From: Gardnerella leopoldii
Lineage (GTDB): Bacteria; Actinomycetota; Actinomycetes; Actinomycetales; Bifidobacteriaceae
Assembly: GCF_003293675.1 (NCBI RefSeq)
Contig: NZ_CP029984.1
Location: 1,444,472 to 1,508,471 of the forward strand
Reading direction: 5' to 3'
DNA length: 64,000 nucleotides
The notes beneath the pieces are model-generated. The model did no database searches and was not told where the DNA came from. It was given only the letters and a program-made list of their open reading frames with translations. Of the stretch, positions 54,505 to 63,512 are shown one piece after another. Position numbers and translations under genes: made by a program. Numbering within the stretch: position 1 is the first letter of the stretch; the number at the start of each line of letters is the position of its first letter.

Positions 54505-55098
54505 CTATTTTGCTACGTCAAGAACTACTAAACGTTGTCCGCCATAAGTTCTGGCATCAAGACAGGTTTGAATAAAGTAAGCAGATTTAGGGAATTGCTC
54601 AACATATCCTTTGAACTGGCTTAACAATTTATCCGCGCTGCCTCCTCCTTCAAAGTCTTTATAATCTGCCACTTTATAGTCTTTGCCGTTTAATTTAACT
54701 GGTGTGCCCTTTTGAAGTTTCTTTAATAACATTCCTGAAGTATTTAAACGGTCGACGACCATGTAGTGACCAGTAATGACTTGGAACCAGTCGTCTTGAA
54801 GTGTCCAATGATAAAAAGCATCTTTCACGTAGGCCAACTTATCAGGATAAGCGTCCCAAATAACGGGTTTAGTTTCACCTAGTGCTTCAAAAGTTCCTTT
54901 TTCGCCTTTCACAAAAGCCTCAGGAACGTTCTTTTCTGAAGGTTTTTTGATTGATTTTGAATGTTTTTTAGTTGACTGATGGGTTATTTTCGTAGACGCT
55001 GAATTGTTTGCTTTGGAGCTACCGCAGGCCGCTAGCCCCACCAGCGAACTGAATAGCACTACAACACAAAGTACTTTTTTATAAGTCATTTTCCCCAT
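54505..55098 (-). CDS. Lipoprotein with a sortase-like C-terminal domain
   Basis: 197 residues with a GAAGG ribosome site. Signal peptide and lipobox LAAC (Cys near residue 25), a Ser/Lys/Thr-rich linker of about 40 residues, then a domain whose motifs follow a sortase: His in VITGHYMVVD, a LLKKLQKGTPVKLNGKDYKV stretch like the sortase LxxGDxI segment, Cys in YFIQTCLDA, and Arg in GGQRLVVLDV. The H-C-R order and the TC...RLVV spacing fit a sortase active site. Lipid anchoring is unusual for sortases, which normally have a membrane helix. Function is inferred; substrates are unknown. No LPxTG protein is seen nearby. Confidence 0.68.
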   Translation of the reverse strand: MGKMTYKKVLCVVVLFSSLVGLAACGSSKANNSASTKITHQSTKKHSKSIKKPSEKNVPEAFVKGEKGTFEALGETKPVIWDAYPDKLAYVKDAFYHWTLQDDWFQVITGHYMVVDRLNTSGMLLKKLQKGTPVKLNGKDYKVADYKDFEGGGSADKLLSQFKGYVEQFPKSAYFIQTCLDARTYGGQRLVVLDVAK

Positions 55099-55451
55099 AA
55101 CTGACCTTCTTTCTTCGTATAGATGTGACTAACAACTGCTAGGCATCCTTATCAATTTGGATTCCAAACTTGAGCGCCTGCTCAGTTCAGCCCAAAACGC
55201 TTAGTTTAAACGGAGGATGAATTGATAGTCACTGCTGATTTTTGCATAAAGGGATTAACAAAACCAGTTTCTTTTCCATAGTGTACCATAAAGGCTGAGG
55301 GGGCTCATGTTACTTTCTAATTTTTCAGTTTTTATGTATACGATATTTTGGTTCAATAATTGACTTAGATAAATTAAATTGGTTAACTAATTAAATTAAT
55401 TAGTTAACCAATCGAACAGTCAGTTAATCAAATAAACAATCAATTATGCGA
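55099..55451. other. Spacer with a long AT palindrome
   Basis: 353 nt between the sortase-like lipoprotein gene start and the nrdF stop, containing the palindrome at 55378-55412. I see no gene or tRNA. Confidence 0.6.
55378..55412. repeat. 35-nt perfect AT-rich palindrome after nrdF
   Basis: ATTGGTTAACTAATT (55378-55392) and AATTAGTTAACCAAT (55398-55412) are perfect 15-nt arms around 5 nt, 39 nt past the nrdF stop. Further GTTAACCAAT/GTTAATCAA words follow. It may end the nrd transcript, although it is poor in GC. Confidence 0.8.
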
Positions 55452-56546
55452 CTAGAAGTCCCAATCGTCGTCGTCGGTTTCAACAGACTTTCCCATGATG
55501 TAGCTGGAGCCAGAGCCGGAGAAGAAGTCGTGATTTTCGTCGGCAGCAGGAGATAGAGCTGCGAGAATTTCTGGGCTTACGTGAGTTTCTTCTTCGCTGT
55601 ACTTAGCAGGATAGCCAAGATTCATCAAAGCCTTGTTAGCGTTATAACGAACGAAGTCAAAAACGTCATCGTGGAAGTCAAATCCTTCGTAAATCTGACC
55701 AGAATACTCAACTTCCAAATCGTACAAAGTATCGAGCAAGTTCATAGTGAACTTTTCAAGATTCTTCTTATCGTTCTCGCTTCTAAGCTCCAAACCGCGC
55801 TGGAACTTGTAACCAGAATAATAGCCGTGAATCGCCTTATCGCGCAAAATCAAACGAATCATATCGGCAGTGTTCATCATCTTTCCGCGAGAAGCAAAAT
55901 AAAGCGGAAGGTAGAATCCCGCGTAAAGAAGAAGTGAAGAAAGCATAGTTGCAGCAATCTTGCGTTTAAGCGGATCTTCGCTCTCGTACTCGCAAAGCAC
56001 AGTGGTGACGCGCTGCTGCAAAACATCGTTGCCAACAGCCCAACGGTAAGCTTCGTCAATTTCCTCGCTAGAGCAAAGAGTAGAGAAAATAGAGGAGTAG
56101 GAGCGCGCGTGAATCGACTGCATAAAAGCAATATTCGTGTAAATAGCCTGCTCGTGCTCAGTGCGAGCGTGCTCAATCTGGCAAAGCTCGCCAATAGTTG
56201 CCTGGCTAGTATCAAGCAAAGTCAAGCCCGTAAAAACGCGAGTAGTGGTCTTGCGTTCAAGATCGGTGAGGGAACGCCAAGAAGGAATATCGTTGCTCAG
56301 CGGCACTTTTTCAGGAAGCCAGAAGTTAGCAATAAGACGATTCCAAACGTCCAAATCCTTGTCGTCAACAATATTATTCCAATTAACTGGGCGTACACGC
56401 GATCCGTGATGGTAGCGGTACTGAGATGGTGTGATAGAAGCTGCCATCATAGCGTCATCTGCGATTACGCGATTTGTGCCGAAAGGCTTATCGAGGCTAC
56501 TGCGCAATGCTGTTGGATCGAGCGCAGTTGTATCGAGTTCTGTCAT
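55452..56546 (-). CDS. nrdF: Class Ib ribonucleotide reductase small subunit
   Basis: 364 residues, AGGAG 5 nt before ATG 56546. It holds the dimetal/tyrosyl radical cofactor that drives NrdE. Seen: the first-ligand helix TGLTLLDTSQATIGE, the EHARTEHEQAIYTNIAFMQSIHARSYSSIF region with Glu and His ligands, and DKAIHGYYSGYKFQ with a further His ligand. The C-terminus (ETDDDDWDF) is the tail that docks on NrdE. Last gene of the nrdHIEF operon. Confidence 0.97.
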   Translation of the reverse strand: MTELDTTALDPTALRSSLDKPFGTNRVIADDAMMAASITPSQYRYHHGSRVRPVNWNNIVDDKDLDVWNRLIANFWLPEKVPLSNDIPSWRSLTDLERKTTTRVFTGLTLLDTSQATIGELCQIEHARTEHEQAIYTNIAFMQSIHARSYSSIFSTLCSSEEIDEAYRWAVGNDVLQQRVTTVLCEYESEDPLKRKIAATMLSSLLLYAGFYLPLYFASRGKMMNTADMIRLILRDKAIHGYYSGYKFQRGLELRSENDKKNLEKFTMNLLDTLYDLEVEYSGQIYEGFDFHDDVFDFVRYNANKALMNLGYPAKYSEEETHVSPEILAALSPAADENHDFFSGSGSSYIMGKSVETDDDDWDF

Positions 56547-56643
56547 AATTACTCCTGATCTTGTGTTTACGTTTTACAAAATTTTTAAGTTTTTTTATTT
56601 AATTTGGAAATATCTACGTAGCTAAAATTTTTATCACTACTAC

Positions 56644-58869
56644 TTATAGTGTGCAGCTTACGCAACCTTCAATTTCCGTACCTTCCAAAGCTTTCTGGCG
56701 AATACGAATGTAGTAAAGAGTCTTAATGCCCTTGCGCCATGCGTAAATCTGAGCCTTATTCAAATCGCGAGTAGTCGTAGTGTCTGGGAAGAACAAAGTA
56801 AGCGACAATCCCTGATCCACATGCTGAGTTGCTTCAGCGTAAGTATCAATAATTGCCTTCCAGCCAATCTCGTAAGCATCCTTAAAGTACTGCATATTGT
56901 CGTTCGTCATGTATGCTGCAGGGTAGTAGACGCGACCAACTTTGCCCTCTTTACGAATCTCAATGCGAGAAGCAATTGGGTGGATTGAACTCGTGGAATG
57001 GTTGATGTAAGAGATTGAGCCAGTTGGAGGAACAGCCTGCAAATACTCGTTGTAAATGCCGTCGCGCAAAATCTCGTCGCGCAGTTGCTCCCAGTCTGAA
57101 ACACTTGGAATCGCAACATTGAAACGAGCAAACAAATCGCGAACCGCTTGAGTGCGAGGCTCAAGAGAACGACTTCCATCAGTGTATTTATCGAAATAGT
57201 TGCCTTTTCCTGCAGGCTTAGCGTAGGCACTCGTTTTAAAGCTTGCAAAAGCGTGTCCGCGCTCTACAGCCAAAGCGTGAGAAGCCTTATAAGCGTGGTA
57301 AGCAACAGTCATAAAGTACATGTCTGTAAAGTCAAGAGCTTCCTCGCTTCCGTACTGCATGTGCTCGCGAGCAAGGAAACCGTGCAAATTCATTTGACCC
57401 AAGCCAATAGCGTGACCTTCTGCGTTTCCGCGACGAATCGAAGGTACAGAATCAATCGAAGTATGCTCAGAAACAGAAGTGAGCGCACGTACCGCCAAAT
57501 CAACGCTTGCACCCAAGTCACCATCCATTGCCTTAGCAATATTAAGAGAGCCGAGATTGCAAGAAATGTCGCGGCCAACGTGACTATAAGATAAGTCAGC
57601 GTTATAAGTGCTTGCTTCCTGAGTTTGCAAAATCTCGGAGCACAAGTTGCTCATAGTAATGCGACCCTTAATAGGATTTGTGCGATTCACAGTATCCTCA
57701 AACAAAATGTAAGGGTAGCCAGACTCAAACTGAATTTCCGCAAGTGTCATAAAGAATTCGCGAGCGTCGATGTACTTCTTGTGAATGCGAGGATTTGCAA
57801 CCATCTCGTCGTAATGTTCAGTAACAGAAATGTCTGCAAAAGGCTTGCCATATTCGCGCTCAACATCGTAAGGGCTAAACAAAGCCATCTTTTCTTTGCG
57901 CTTAGCAAGCTCAAAAGTAATATCTGGAATAACAACGCCTAAAGAAAGCGACTTAATACGAATCTTCTCGTCCGCGTTCTCGCGCTTAGTGTCGAGGAAA
58001 CGCATAATATCTGGGTGGTGAGCGCTAATATACACAGCACCAGCGCCCTGACGAGCGCCAAGCTGATTAGCGTAAGAGAATGAATCTTCCAAAAGCTTCA
58101 TAACAGGTACAACGCCACTCGACTGATTTTCGATGCGCTTAATAGGAGCGCCAAGCTCGCGCAAATTCGTAAGCAAAAGAGCCACGCCGCCGCCTCGTTT
58201 AGAAAGTTGCAAAGCAGAATTAATTCCGCGCGCAATAGACTCCATATTATCTTCCAAACGCACGAGGAAGCAGCTCACAGCCTCTCCGCGCTGAGCTTTA
58301 CCAAGATTCAAGAACGTTGGAGTGGCTGGCTGGAAGCGACCTGCAAGCATTTCGTCCAAATAGTTGAGCGCTGCTTTTTCGTCGCCGTCTGCGAGTTCCA
58401 AAGCGACTGCAGCTGCGCGTTGAGCGAAGTTTTCCAAATACTGTTTGCCGTCGAAAGTCTTTAAAGCGTAAGAAGTGTAGAACTTAAAAGCACCTAAGAA
58501 TGTGCCAAAAGTGTGGTGAGCGGCTTCTGCATGCTCGTAGAATTTATCGAGAAACTCATCGCTGTATTTGTTGAACACGTTGCCGTTGTAGTAATAGTTG
58601 TCAATCAAATAGTTCAAGCGTTCGCGAGTTGAAGCAAACTTCATGCTGTGTTCTTGCACGTAATCCGAAACGTAAAGCTTTTCTGCTTCCTGATCTTTAT
58701 CAAACTGAATGCCTTTTTCTGGGTCAAAAAGACCGAGCATAGCGTTAAGAACGTGGTAGTCGCGGCTGTTGCGAATGCGCTCTGCTGTTGTGCTGGCAGT
58801 TGTGCTTGCAGAATCAGTGTGATCAAGATTAAGCGAAGTAGATTCGCTCATCGGATCTGTGCTATTCAT
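56644..58869 (-). CDS. nrdE: Class Ib ribonucleotide reductase large subunit
   Basis: 741 residues from ATG 58869, chosen because AAAGGA lies 9 nt upstream; ATG 58890 is in frame without a ribosome site. It reduces ribonucleoside diphosphates. Seen: [22 protein letters not shown] with one redox Cys, NLCSEILQ with the thiyl Cys and active-site Glu, and the C-terminal CVSCTL pair reduced by NrdH. The first 35 residues are Ser/Thr-rich and not conserved in the family. Confidence 0.97.
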   Translation of the reverse strand: MNSTDPMSESTSLNLDHTDSASTTASTTAERIRNSRDYHVLNAMLGLFDPEKGIQFDKDQEAEKLYVSDYVQEHSMKFASTRERLNYLIDNYYYNGNVFNKYSDEFLDKFYEHAEAAHHTFGTFLGAFKFYTSYALKTFDGKQYLENFAQRAAAVALELADGDEKAALNYLDEMLAGRFQPATPTFLNLGKAQRGEAVSCFLVRLEDNMESIARGINSALQLSKRGGGVALLLTNLRELGAPIKRIENQSSGVVPVMKLLEDSFSYANQLGARQGAGAVYISAHHPDIMRFLDTKRENADEKIRIKSLSLGVVIPDITFELAKRKEKMALFSPYDVEREYGKPFADISVTEHYDEMVANPRIHKKYIDAREFFMTLAEIQFESGYPYILFEDTVNRTNPIKGRITMSNLCSEILQTQEASTYNADLSYSHVGRDISCNLGSLNIAKAMDGDLGASVDLAVRALTSVSEHTSIDSVPSIRRGNAEGHAIGLGQMNLHGFLAREHMQYGSEEALDFTDMYFMTVAYHAYKASHALAVERGHAFASFKTSAYAKPAGKGNYFDKYTDGSRSLEPRTQAVRDLFARFNVAIPSVSDWEQLRDEILRDGIYNEYLQAVPPTGSISYINHSTSSIHPIASRIEIRKEGKVGRVYYPAAYMTNDNMQYFKDAYEIGWKAIIDTYAEATQHVDQGLSLTLFFPDTTTTRDLNKAQIYAWRKGIKTLYYIRIRQKALEGTEIEGCVSCTL

Positions 58870-58944
58870 GGGGTTTGTTCCTTTCTTCATGCGTTATTTT
58901 TGTTTTTCAAACGCTGTTTGTTTTGTTTCTTTTACTTATTTCGT

Positions 58945-59445
58945 TTATTTCGTTTGTTCTGTTTCTTTGAGTTGTTTTAAAAATCTCGGTATCCCATGCG
59001 CTACTTTTTCTATATCTTCTGCAGTTCCCGTGAGTTCAAACGAGTACATATTTGGGATTTTGCACTTTCCTGCAATTTGACCGCCTGCAGCGCAATATGC
59101 TTCTCCAAAATTTGTATTTCCGGAAGAAATTACCCCGCGAATAAACGAACGATTTTCGCGATTATTTAAGAATTTGCGAACTTGCATTGGTATTGCTTTC
59201 GCAATATTTCCACCGCCGTAAGTTGGAACAATCAAAACGTACGGTTCGCGCACGTTTAATTCCGGCTCTTTAGGGCGAAGTGGTATGCGGTACACGTTTA
59301 CGTTATTGCTTGGAAAATCGCAATTTTGCACAAATCTTAACGTGTTTTCGGAAACTGAGGAAAAGTAGACTACAGCTCCGATTGATTCGCCTTGTGCGCG
59401 CGATTCAGGCTCGCTTTGTTGTGTTATATTTTCTTGCTCACACAT
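58945..59445 (-). CDS. nrdI: NrdI flavodoxin-like activator
   Basis: 166 residues, starting 3 nt after nrdH. The flavodoxin fold begins AVVYFSSVSENTLRFV, with LIVPTYGGGN for FMN binding and GVISSGNTNFGEAYCAAG. NrdI supplies the oxidant that assembles the manganese-tyrosyl cofactor in NrdF. Confidence 0.95.
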   Translation of the reverse strand: MCEQENITQQSEPESRAQGESIGAVVYFSSVSENTLRFVQNCDFPSNNVNVYRIPLRPKEPELNVREPYVLIVPTYGGGNIAKAIPMQVRKFLNNRENRSFIRGVISSGNTNFGEAYCAAGGQIAGKCKIPNMYSFELTGTAEDIEKVAHGIPRFLKQLKETEQTK

Positions 59446-59448
59446 TTC

Positions 59449-59709
59449 TTATGCTTCTTTTGCTGCCTCTGCGGAAGTTCCGAGTTTATCCGCAATTTGC
59501 GCAATTAGATCTGGACGGTACCCACTCCAGGATGCGTCGGGAGCAATGACTACTGGAGCTTGACGGTATCCGGCATTTCTTAACTGTTCGAGTGATTCAG
59601 GGCTTTTTGACAAGTCTACTGTTTCAAAGTTCACGCCAAGTTTTGTGAACTGTCGCTTAGTTGCATCACACTGTGGGCAATGAGGTTTAGTAAACACTGT
59701 GATAGTCAT
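59449..59709 (-). CDS. nrdH: NrdH glutaredoxin-like redoxin
   Basis: 86 residues from ATG 59709, with GAGGAG 7 nt upstream. MTITVFTKPHCPQCDATKRQF contains the redox CPQC; QAPVVIAPDASWSGYRPDLI is the thioredoxin-like cis-Pro and substrate region. It reduces NrdE, itself recycled by thioredoxin reductase. First gene of the operon, controlled by two NrdR boxes about 90-130 nt upstream. Confidence 0.96.
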   Translation of the reverse strand: MTITVFTKPHCPQCDATKRQFTKLGVNFETVDLSKSPESLEQLRNAGYRQAPVVIAPDASWSGYRPDLIAQIADKLGTSAEAAKEA

Positions 59710-60136
59710 TTCAATCTCCTCTGGCGATGGGGGAATTTTGCAATTCCGTGTTGTATCGACAAAAGCCAAGTAGTTAGCTTACTCTGAATAAGCACTATTT
59801 ATAGTGGTGTGTCGACTGTGTAAACACTATATATAGTTATTATTTAAAATAGCTAAAAATAGCGTGTTTGTAAGCGTGTCGTGTTTTATGAAGTGAATAT
59901 GAGCTTAGTTTTAACGATTAAAAATGTAATCTATTTCACAGAATTTATATTTGGAACTACTTAACTTGCATATTGTTAAGCCTTGTGCATATCCGCCTAT
60001 AAAATTATTAAGTGCGTTTCTTGAAGGGGCGTAACGCAAAATAAAAAGTTGTGCATTTTGTAGATAATGCAGATTGCTTGGGTGCGCAAAGCATGCGTGC
60101 AAATAACAAAACAAGTACAAGATAAGAGGTGTCATT
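59710..60136. other. Divergent spacer between nrdH and gnd
   Basis: 427 nt. It contains the two NrdR boxes near the nrdH end. The remainder toward gnd is AT-rich, with an AGAGGTG ribosome site just before the gnd ATG. No extra gene seen. Confidence 0.65.
59792..59838 (-). promoter_or_regulatory. Two NrdR boxes upstream of nrdHIEF
   Basis: GCACTATTTATAGTG (59792-59806) and ACACTATATATAGTT (59824-59838) match the NrdR consensus ACACTATATATAGTG and are 32 nt apart start to start, about three helical turns. NrdR represses ribonucleotide reductase genes when dATP is high. The nrdR gene is outside the window. Confidence 0.92.
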
Positions 60137-61591
60137 ATGACTCAAGCTCAGGCAAATATTGGTGTTGTTGGTTTGGCTGCCATGGGTTCGAATTTAGCGC
60201 GTAATCTTGCGCATCATGGAAATACAGTAGCTGTTTATAATCGTCATTATTCGCGCACTGAAACTTTAATGAATGAGCATGGCAGTGAAGGTGCTTTTGT
60301 GCCTTCAAAAACTGTTGAAGAATTTGTGGCTTCTCTAAAGCGTCCGCGCACCGCAATAATTATGGTAAAAGCTGGTGCTCCTACTGATGCTGTGATTGAA
60401 GAACTTGCAAATGCTATGGAGCCTGGAGATATTATCGTCGACGGCGGAAACTCTTATTTTGAAGATACGATTCGCAGAGAGCGTGACATTCGCGCGCGTG
60501 GTCTTCATTACGTTGGTTGCGGTGTTTCTGGCGGCGAAGAAGGTGCTTTGCGTGGTCCTTCGATGATGCCTGGTGGCACTGAGGAATCTTGGAAGACTCT
60601 TGGTCCTATTTTGAAGTCTATTGCTGCTGTTTCTGAAGGTGAGCCTTGCGTAACACATATTGGTACTGACGGCGCTGGTCATTTTGTGAAGATGGTTCAC
60701 AATGGCATCGAGTACTCGGATATGCAGCTTATTGCCGAAAGCTACGATTTAATGCTTCGCGGCTTGGGCATGAAATCCGACGAAATTGCAGACGTGTTTA
60801 GCGAGTGGAATAAGGGCGAACTTGATTCTTATTTGATTGAGATTACGGCTGATGTGCTTCGCCAGAAGGATGCTAAAACTGGTAAGCCTTTGGTTGAGAT
60901 GATGGTGGATCACGCTGGCATGAAGGGCACTGGTACTTGGACTGTACAGTCTGCGCTTTCTCTCGGAATACCAGTTACCGGTATTGCTGAAGCCGTGTTT
61001 GCTCGCGGACTTTCCAGCCAGGTTGCTTTGCGAGAAGCTGCTGAAAGCCAAGGTTTGACTGGTCCGGATGTGCATTTTGATTTGAACGATGCTGAGCGTA
61101 AGGCGTTTATTGAGGATATTCGCCAAGCTTTGTACGCTTCTAAGATTGTTTCTTATGCTCAGGGATTCGACGAGATTGCTGCTGCTGCAATTGAGCATGA
61201 TTGGAAGATTGACCAGGCTGCGGTTGCTCGCATTTGGCGTGGTGGATGCATTATTCGCGCTCAGTTCTTGAACCGCGTTTCTGAGGCTTTTGAGTCCGGT
61301 GAAGCGAGCGTTTCTTTGCTTTTTGCACCGTACTTTAAGGATGCTATTGAAAAGTCGCAGGCTGCTTGGCGTCGTGTTATTGCGCGTACAGTTGAGCACG
61401 GGGTTCCTGTGCCAGCATTCTCTAGCTTGCTTGCATACTACGATGGATTGCGTTCCAAGCGTTTGCCAGCTTCGCTTATTCAGGCTCAGCGTGATTTCTT
61501 CGGCGCTCACACTTACGGTCGCATTGACGAGCCAGGCGTATTCCACACTTTGTGGGCAGAGCCTAATCGCCCAGAAGTAAAGCAAGATTAA
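60137..61591 (+). CDS. gnd: 6-phosphogluconate dehydrogenase, decarboxylating
   Basis: 484 residues. It oxidises 6-phosphogluconate to ribulose-5-phosphate and CO2 with NADP+. Seen: the nucleotide fold GLAAMGSNLARNLAHHG, VDGGNSYFEDT, substrate site GCGVSGGEEGALRGPSMMPGG, catalytic KMVHNGIEYSDMQLI, and a C-terminal RRDFFGAHTY-type motif (QRDFFGAHTYGRID). It faces zwf-opcA-pgl, whose products feed it substrate. Confidence 0.98.
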   Translation: MTQAQANIGVVGLAAMGSNLARNLAHHGNTVAVYNRHYSRTETLMNEHGSEGAFVPSKTVEEFVASLKRPRTAIIMVKAGAPTDAVIEELANAMEPGDIIVDGGNSYFEDTIRRERDIRARGLHYVGCGVSGGEEGALRGPSMMPGGTEESWKTLGPILKSIAAVSEGEPCVTHIGTDGAGHFVKMVHNGIEYSDMQLIAESYDLMLRGLGMKSDEIADVFSEWNKGELDSYLIEITADVLRQKDAKTGKPLVEMMVDHAGMKGTGTWTVQSALSLGIPVTGIAEAVFARGLSSQVALREAAESQGLTGPDVHFDLNDAERKAFIEDIRQALYASKIVSYAQGFDEIAAAAIEHDWKIDQAAVARIWRGGCIIRAQFLNRVSEAFESGEASVSLLFAPYFKDAIEKSQAAWRRVIARTVEHGVPVPAFSSLLAYYDGLRSKRLPASLIQAQRDFFGAHTYGRIDEPGVFHTLWAEPNRPEVKQD

Positions 61592-61610
61592 AACAAATAA
61601 TATTTAGAGA

Positions 61611-61646
61611 TAACAGACCTTTGCATTATTATGCAGAGGTCTGTTA
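61611..61646. terminator. Bidirectional terminator between gnd and pgl
   Basis: TAACAGACCTTTGCAT (61611-61626) and ATGCAGAGGTCTGTTA (61631-61646) form a 16-bp stem with one G-T pair and a TATT loop, followed by TTTATTGTT. Confidence 0.93.
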
Positions 61647-61691
61647 TTTATTGTTCTGAGTATTATGCATGTTGCTAGAAAGCTATACAAG

Positions 61692-62516
61692 TTACTTAAT
61701 AGCAGCTTGCAAAGTTTCCGCGGTGGTTAGCCAAGAGATTTCGTCAGTTCCGTTTGCAAAAGACGCAGGATATTCTGGATTATTATCACCAGAAAGTACA
61801 TTCATTAAAGCAGCGCCTTTTTCTACTCCGGCAGTCAAGAACCAAGTGCGGTGGCTGTGAGCCAGCACAGGAACTGTAAGAGACAATCGCATTGGCGGAA
61901 GTTTAGGGGAGTGATTTACTCCAACAACAATGCGATCGCGATTATTAACCTGCGGTAATCCTGGGAAAAGTGAAGCCATATGCGCATCCGGCCCCATGCC
62001 AAGAATTGCTAGATCAAACACTGGCTCTTTGCCAAGTATGCTCACGATTTCTTCCTCATAGTCGCGCGCTGCAGCGTCTAAAATAGCGTCATTTTCAGCG
62101 TCGCTGGCTGCTACAATTTCCTCCGCATTACGCTCATCTGCAGGCATTTCGTGAATATGAGATTCTGTCAAAGCTTTGTTAGAAGTAAGTAAGTTAAGAA
62201 ACATTTCGCGAGCCTTGCGCGCATTGCGATCCTCGCTATCATAAGCTACGAAACGCTCATCTGCCCACCAAATATGCACTAAATTCCAATTAATTGCTGG
62301 TAAAAGCGGGTTATTAGCAAGCATTTGGAACATGCGTATTGAATCTGTGCCACCAGTAAGTAATAAATGAAATGGTTTATTGAGATTTTGCACATCATTC
62401 TGTGATTCCATAATAAGCGTTACTAGACGTTGGGCTGCAACGGCTGCAAGCACATCGCGATTATCGTATCCGTAAATACTTGCGTTATGTGCAAAAGTAA
62501 CTTCATTATTTGTCAT
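61692..62516 (-). CDS. pgl: 6-phosphogluconolactonase
   Basis: 274 residues (DevB type), AAAGGA 6 nt before the ATG. It hydrolyses the lactone produced by Zwf. Seen: HLLLTGGTDSIRMFQML (phosphate site), HIWWADERFVAYDSEDRN and ILGMGPDAHMASLFPG. Last gene of the zwf-opcA-pgl operon. Confidence 0.96.
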   Translation of the reverse strand: MTNNEVTFAHNASIYGYDNRDVLAAVAAQRLVTLIMESQNDVQNLNKPFHLLLTGGTDSIRMFQMLANNPLLPAINWNLVHIWWADERFVAYDSEDRNARKAREMFLNLLTSNKALTESHIHEMPADERNAEEIVAASDAENDAILDAAARDYEEEIVSILGKEPVFDLAILGMGPDAHMASLFPGLPQVNNRDRIVVGVNHSPKLPPMRLSLTVPVLAHSHRTWFLTAGVEKGAALMNVLSGDNNPEYPASFANGTDEISWLTTAETLQAAIK

Positions 62517-62570
62517 AGTTGTTCCTTTTATGCAATTAAAAATATTTCACGAATTGTTTCACGTAATGTT

Positions 62571-63512
62571 TCACGCATTTTCTGAAGGATTATCTCGCAC
62601 CAGCTGCGCATAAATTTCGTCAGGATCAATGCGTCGCAATTCTTCGCTTAAGCAATCATCCAGAGTGCGAATAGGAAGCGCAATAGGTTGTGCAGCCTGT
62701 CCAGGCAGGCTAATCAAAGCTTGATCTCCGCCAGCAGGGCGAGTGAGTGACAATGTGCCATCCTTGCGTTCTAAAGTTACGGAAGTAATAGCTTGAGCTT
62801 CAGGATTTTCAACTATTTCTACAGGAACGTGCAAGCTACTCTTAATCCAAGCTGCTAGTAAATGCAGAGATACGTAATGAGTAGGACCCACAACCTTCGC
62901 GCTAAGAATAGGCAAATGTGGAGGTTGATCGAGCATAGAAGCAAGTAACGCGCGCCAAGGAGTTAAACGCGTCCAAGACAAATCTGCATCTTGCGGAGAC
63001 CAGTTTTTACGCAAGTTTTGCACAGTTTTAAGAGTATCGTCTGCTCGCTGTGCGTCAGTAATTCTGCTACTTGCCATAGCTCCAAGCAAATCGTGAGCAG
63101 GATCTTCCGGAGCGTTTGTTGGCCACCATGCAACAACCGGTGCATCTGGCACAAGTAGTGGAATGACAAGCGTATCCGGATGACGAACTAAACCGTTGTG
63201 CGGATACAAAATAATAATTTCGCCAGCTCCAGCATCTGCCCCAAAACGTACTTGAGCATCGAGATTCGGCACAACCTCACCGCGCTCAGCAGCGTGCTCG
63301 CTAGACCAATCTCGAACCATTGCAATAACTCGGCAAGGATGCTCGCGGCTAGCTGTGTTTGCTGCATCAAGTGCATGCTCTAACTCTTTAAGAGTTGTAT
63401 CAATAAGCAAAGTGAGCACTCGACCAGTAGCAGATTCGCCGCGCTCTTCGTGCAATTCGTCGATTTTTGCTGCAATTTTGCTTGTATTAGTATCAGGAAG
63501 GTTGATAATCAT
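62571..63512 (-). CDS. opcA: Glucose-6-phosphate dehydrogenase assembly protein OpcA
   Basis: 313 residues from ATG 63512 (GGAGG 5 nt upstream), overlapping the zwf stop by 4 nt. OpcA is needed for activity of glucose-6-phosphate dehydrogenase in actinobacteria and cyanobacteria. Seen: RVLTLLIDT, HPCRVIAMVRD, and VAWWPTNAPEDPAHDLLGAMASSRITDAQ, a conserved block of the family. Position directly after zwf confirms the assignment. Confidence 0.95.
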   Translation of the reverse strand: MIINLPDTNTSKIAAKIDELHEERGESATGRVLTLLIDTTLKELEHALDAANTASREHPCRVIAMVRDWSSEHAAERGEVVPNLDAQVRFGADAGAGEIIILYPHNGLVRHPDTLVIPLLVPDAPVVAWWPTNAPEDPAHDLLGAMASSRITDAQRADDTLKTVQNLRKNWSPQDADLSWTRLTPWRALLASMLDQPPHLPILSAKVVGPTHYVSLHLLAAWIKSSLHVPVEIVENPEAQAITSVTLERKDGTLSLTRPAGGDQALISLPGQAAQPIALPIRTLDDCLSEELRRIDPDEIYAQLVRDNPSENA

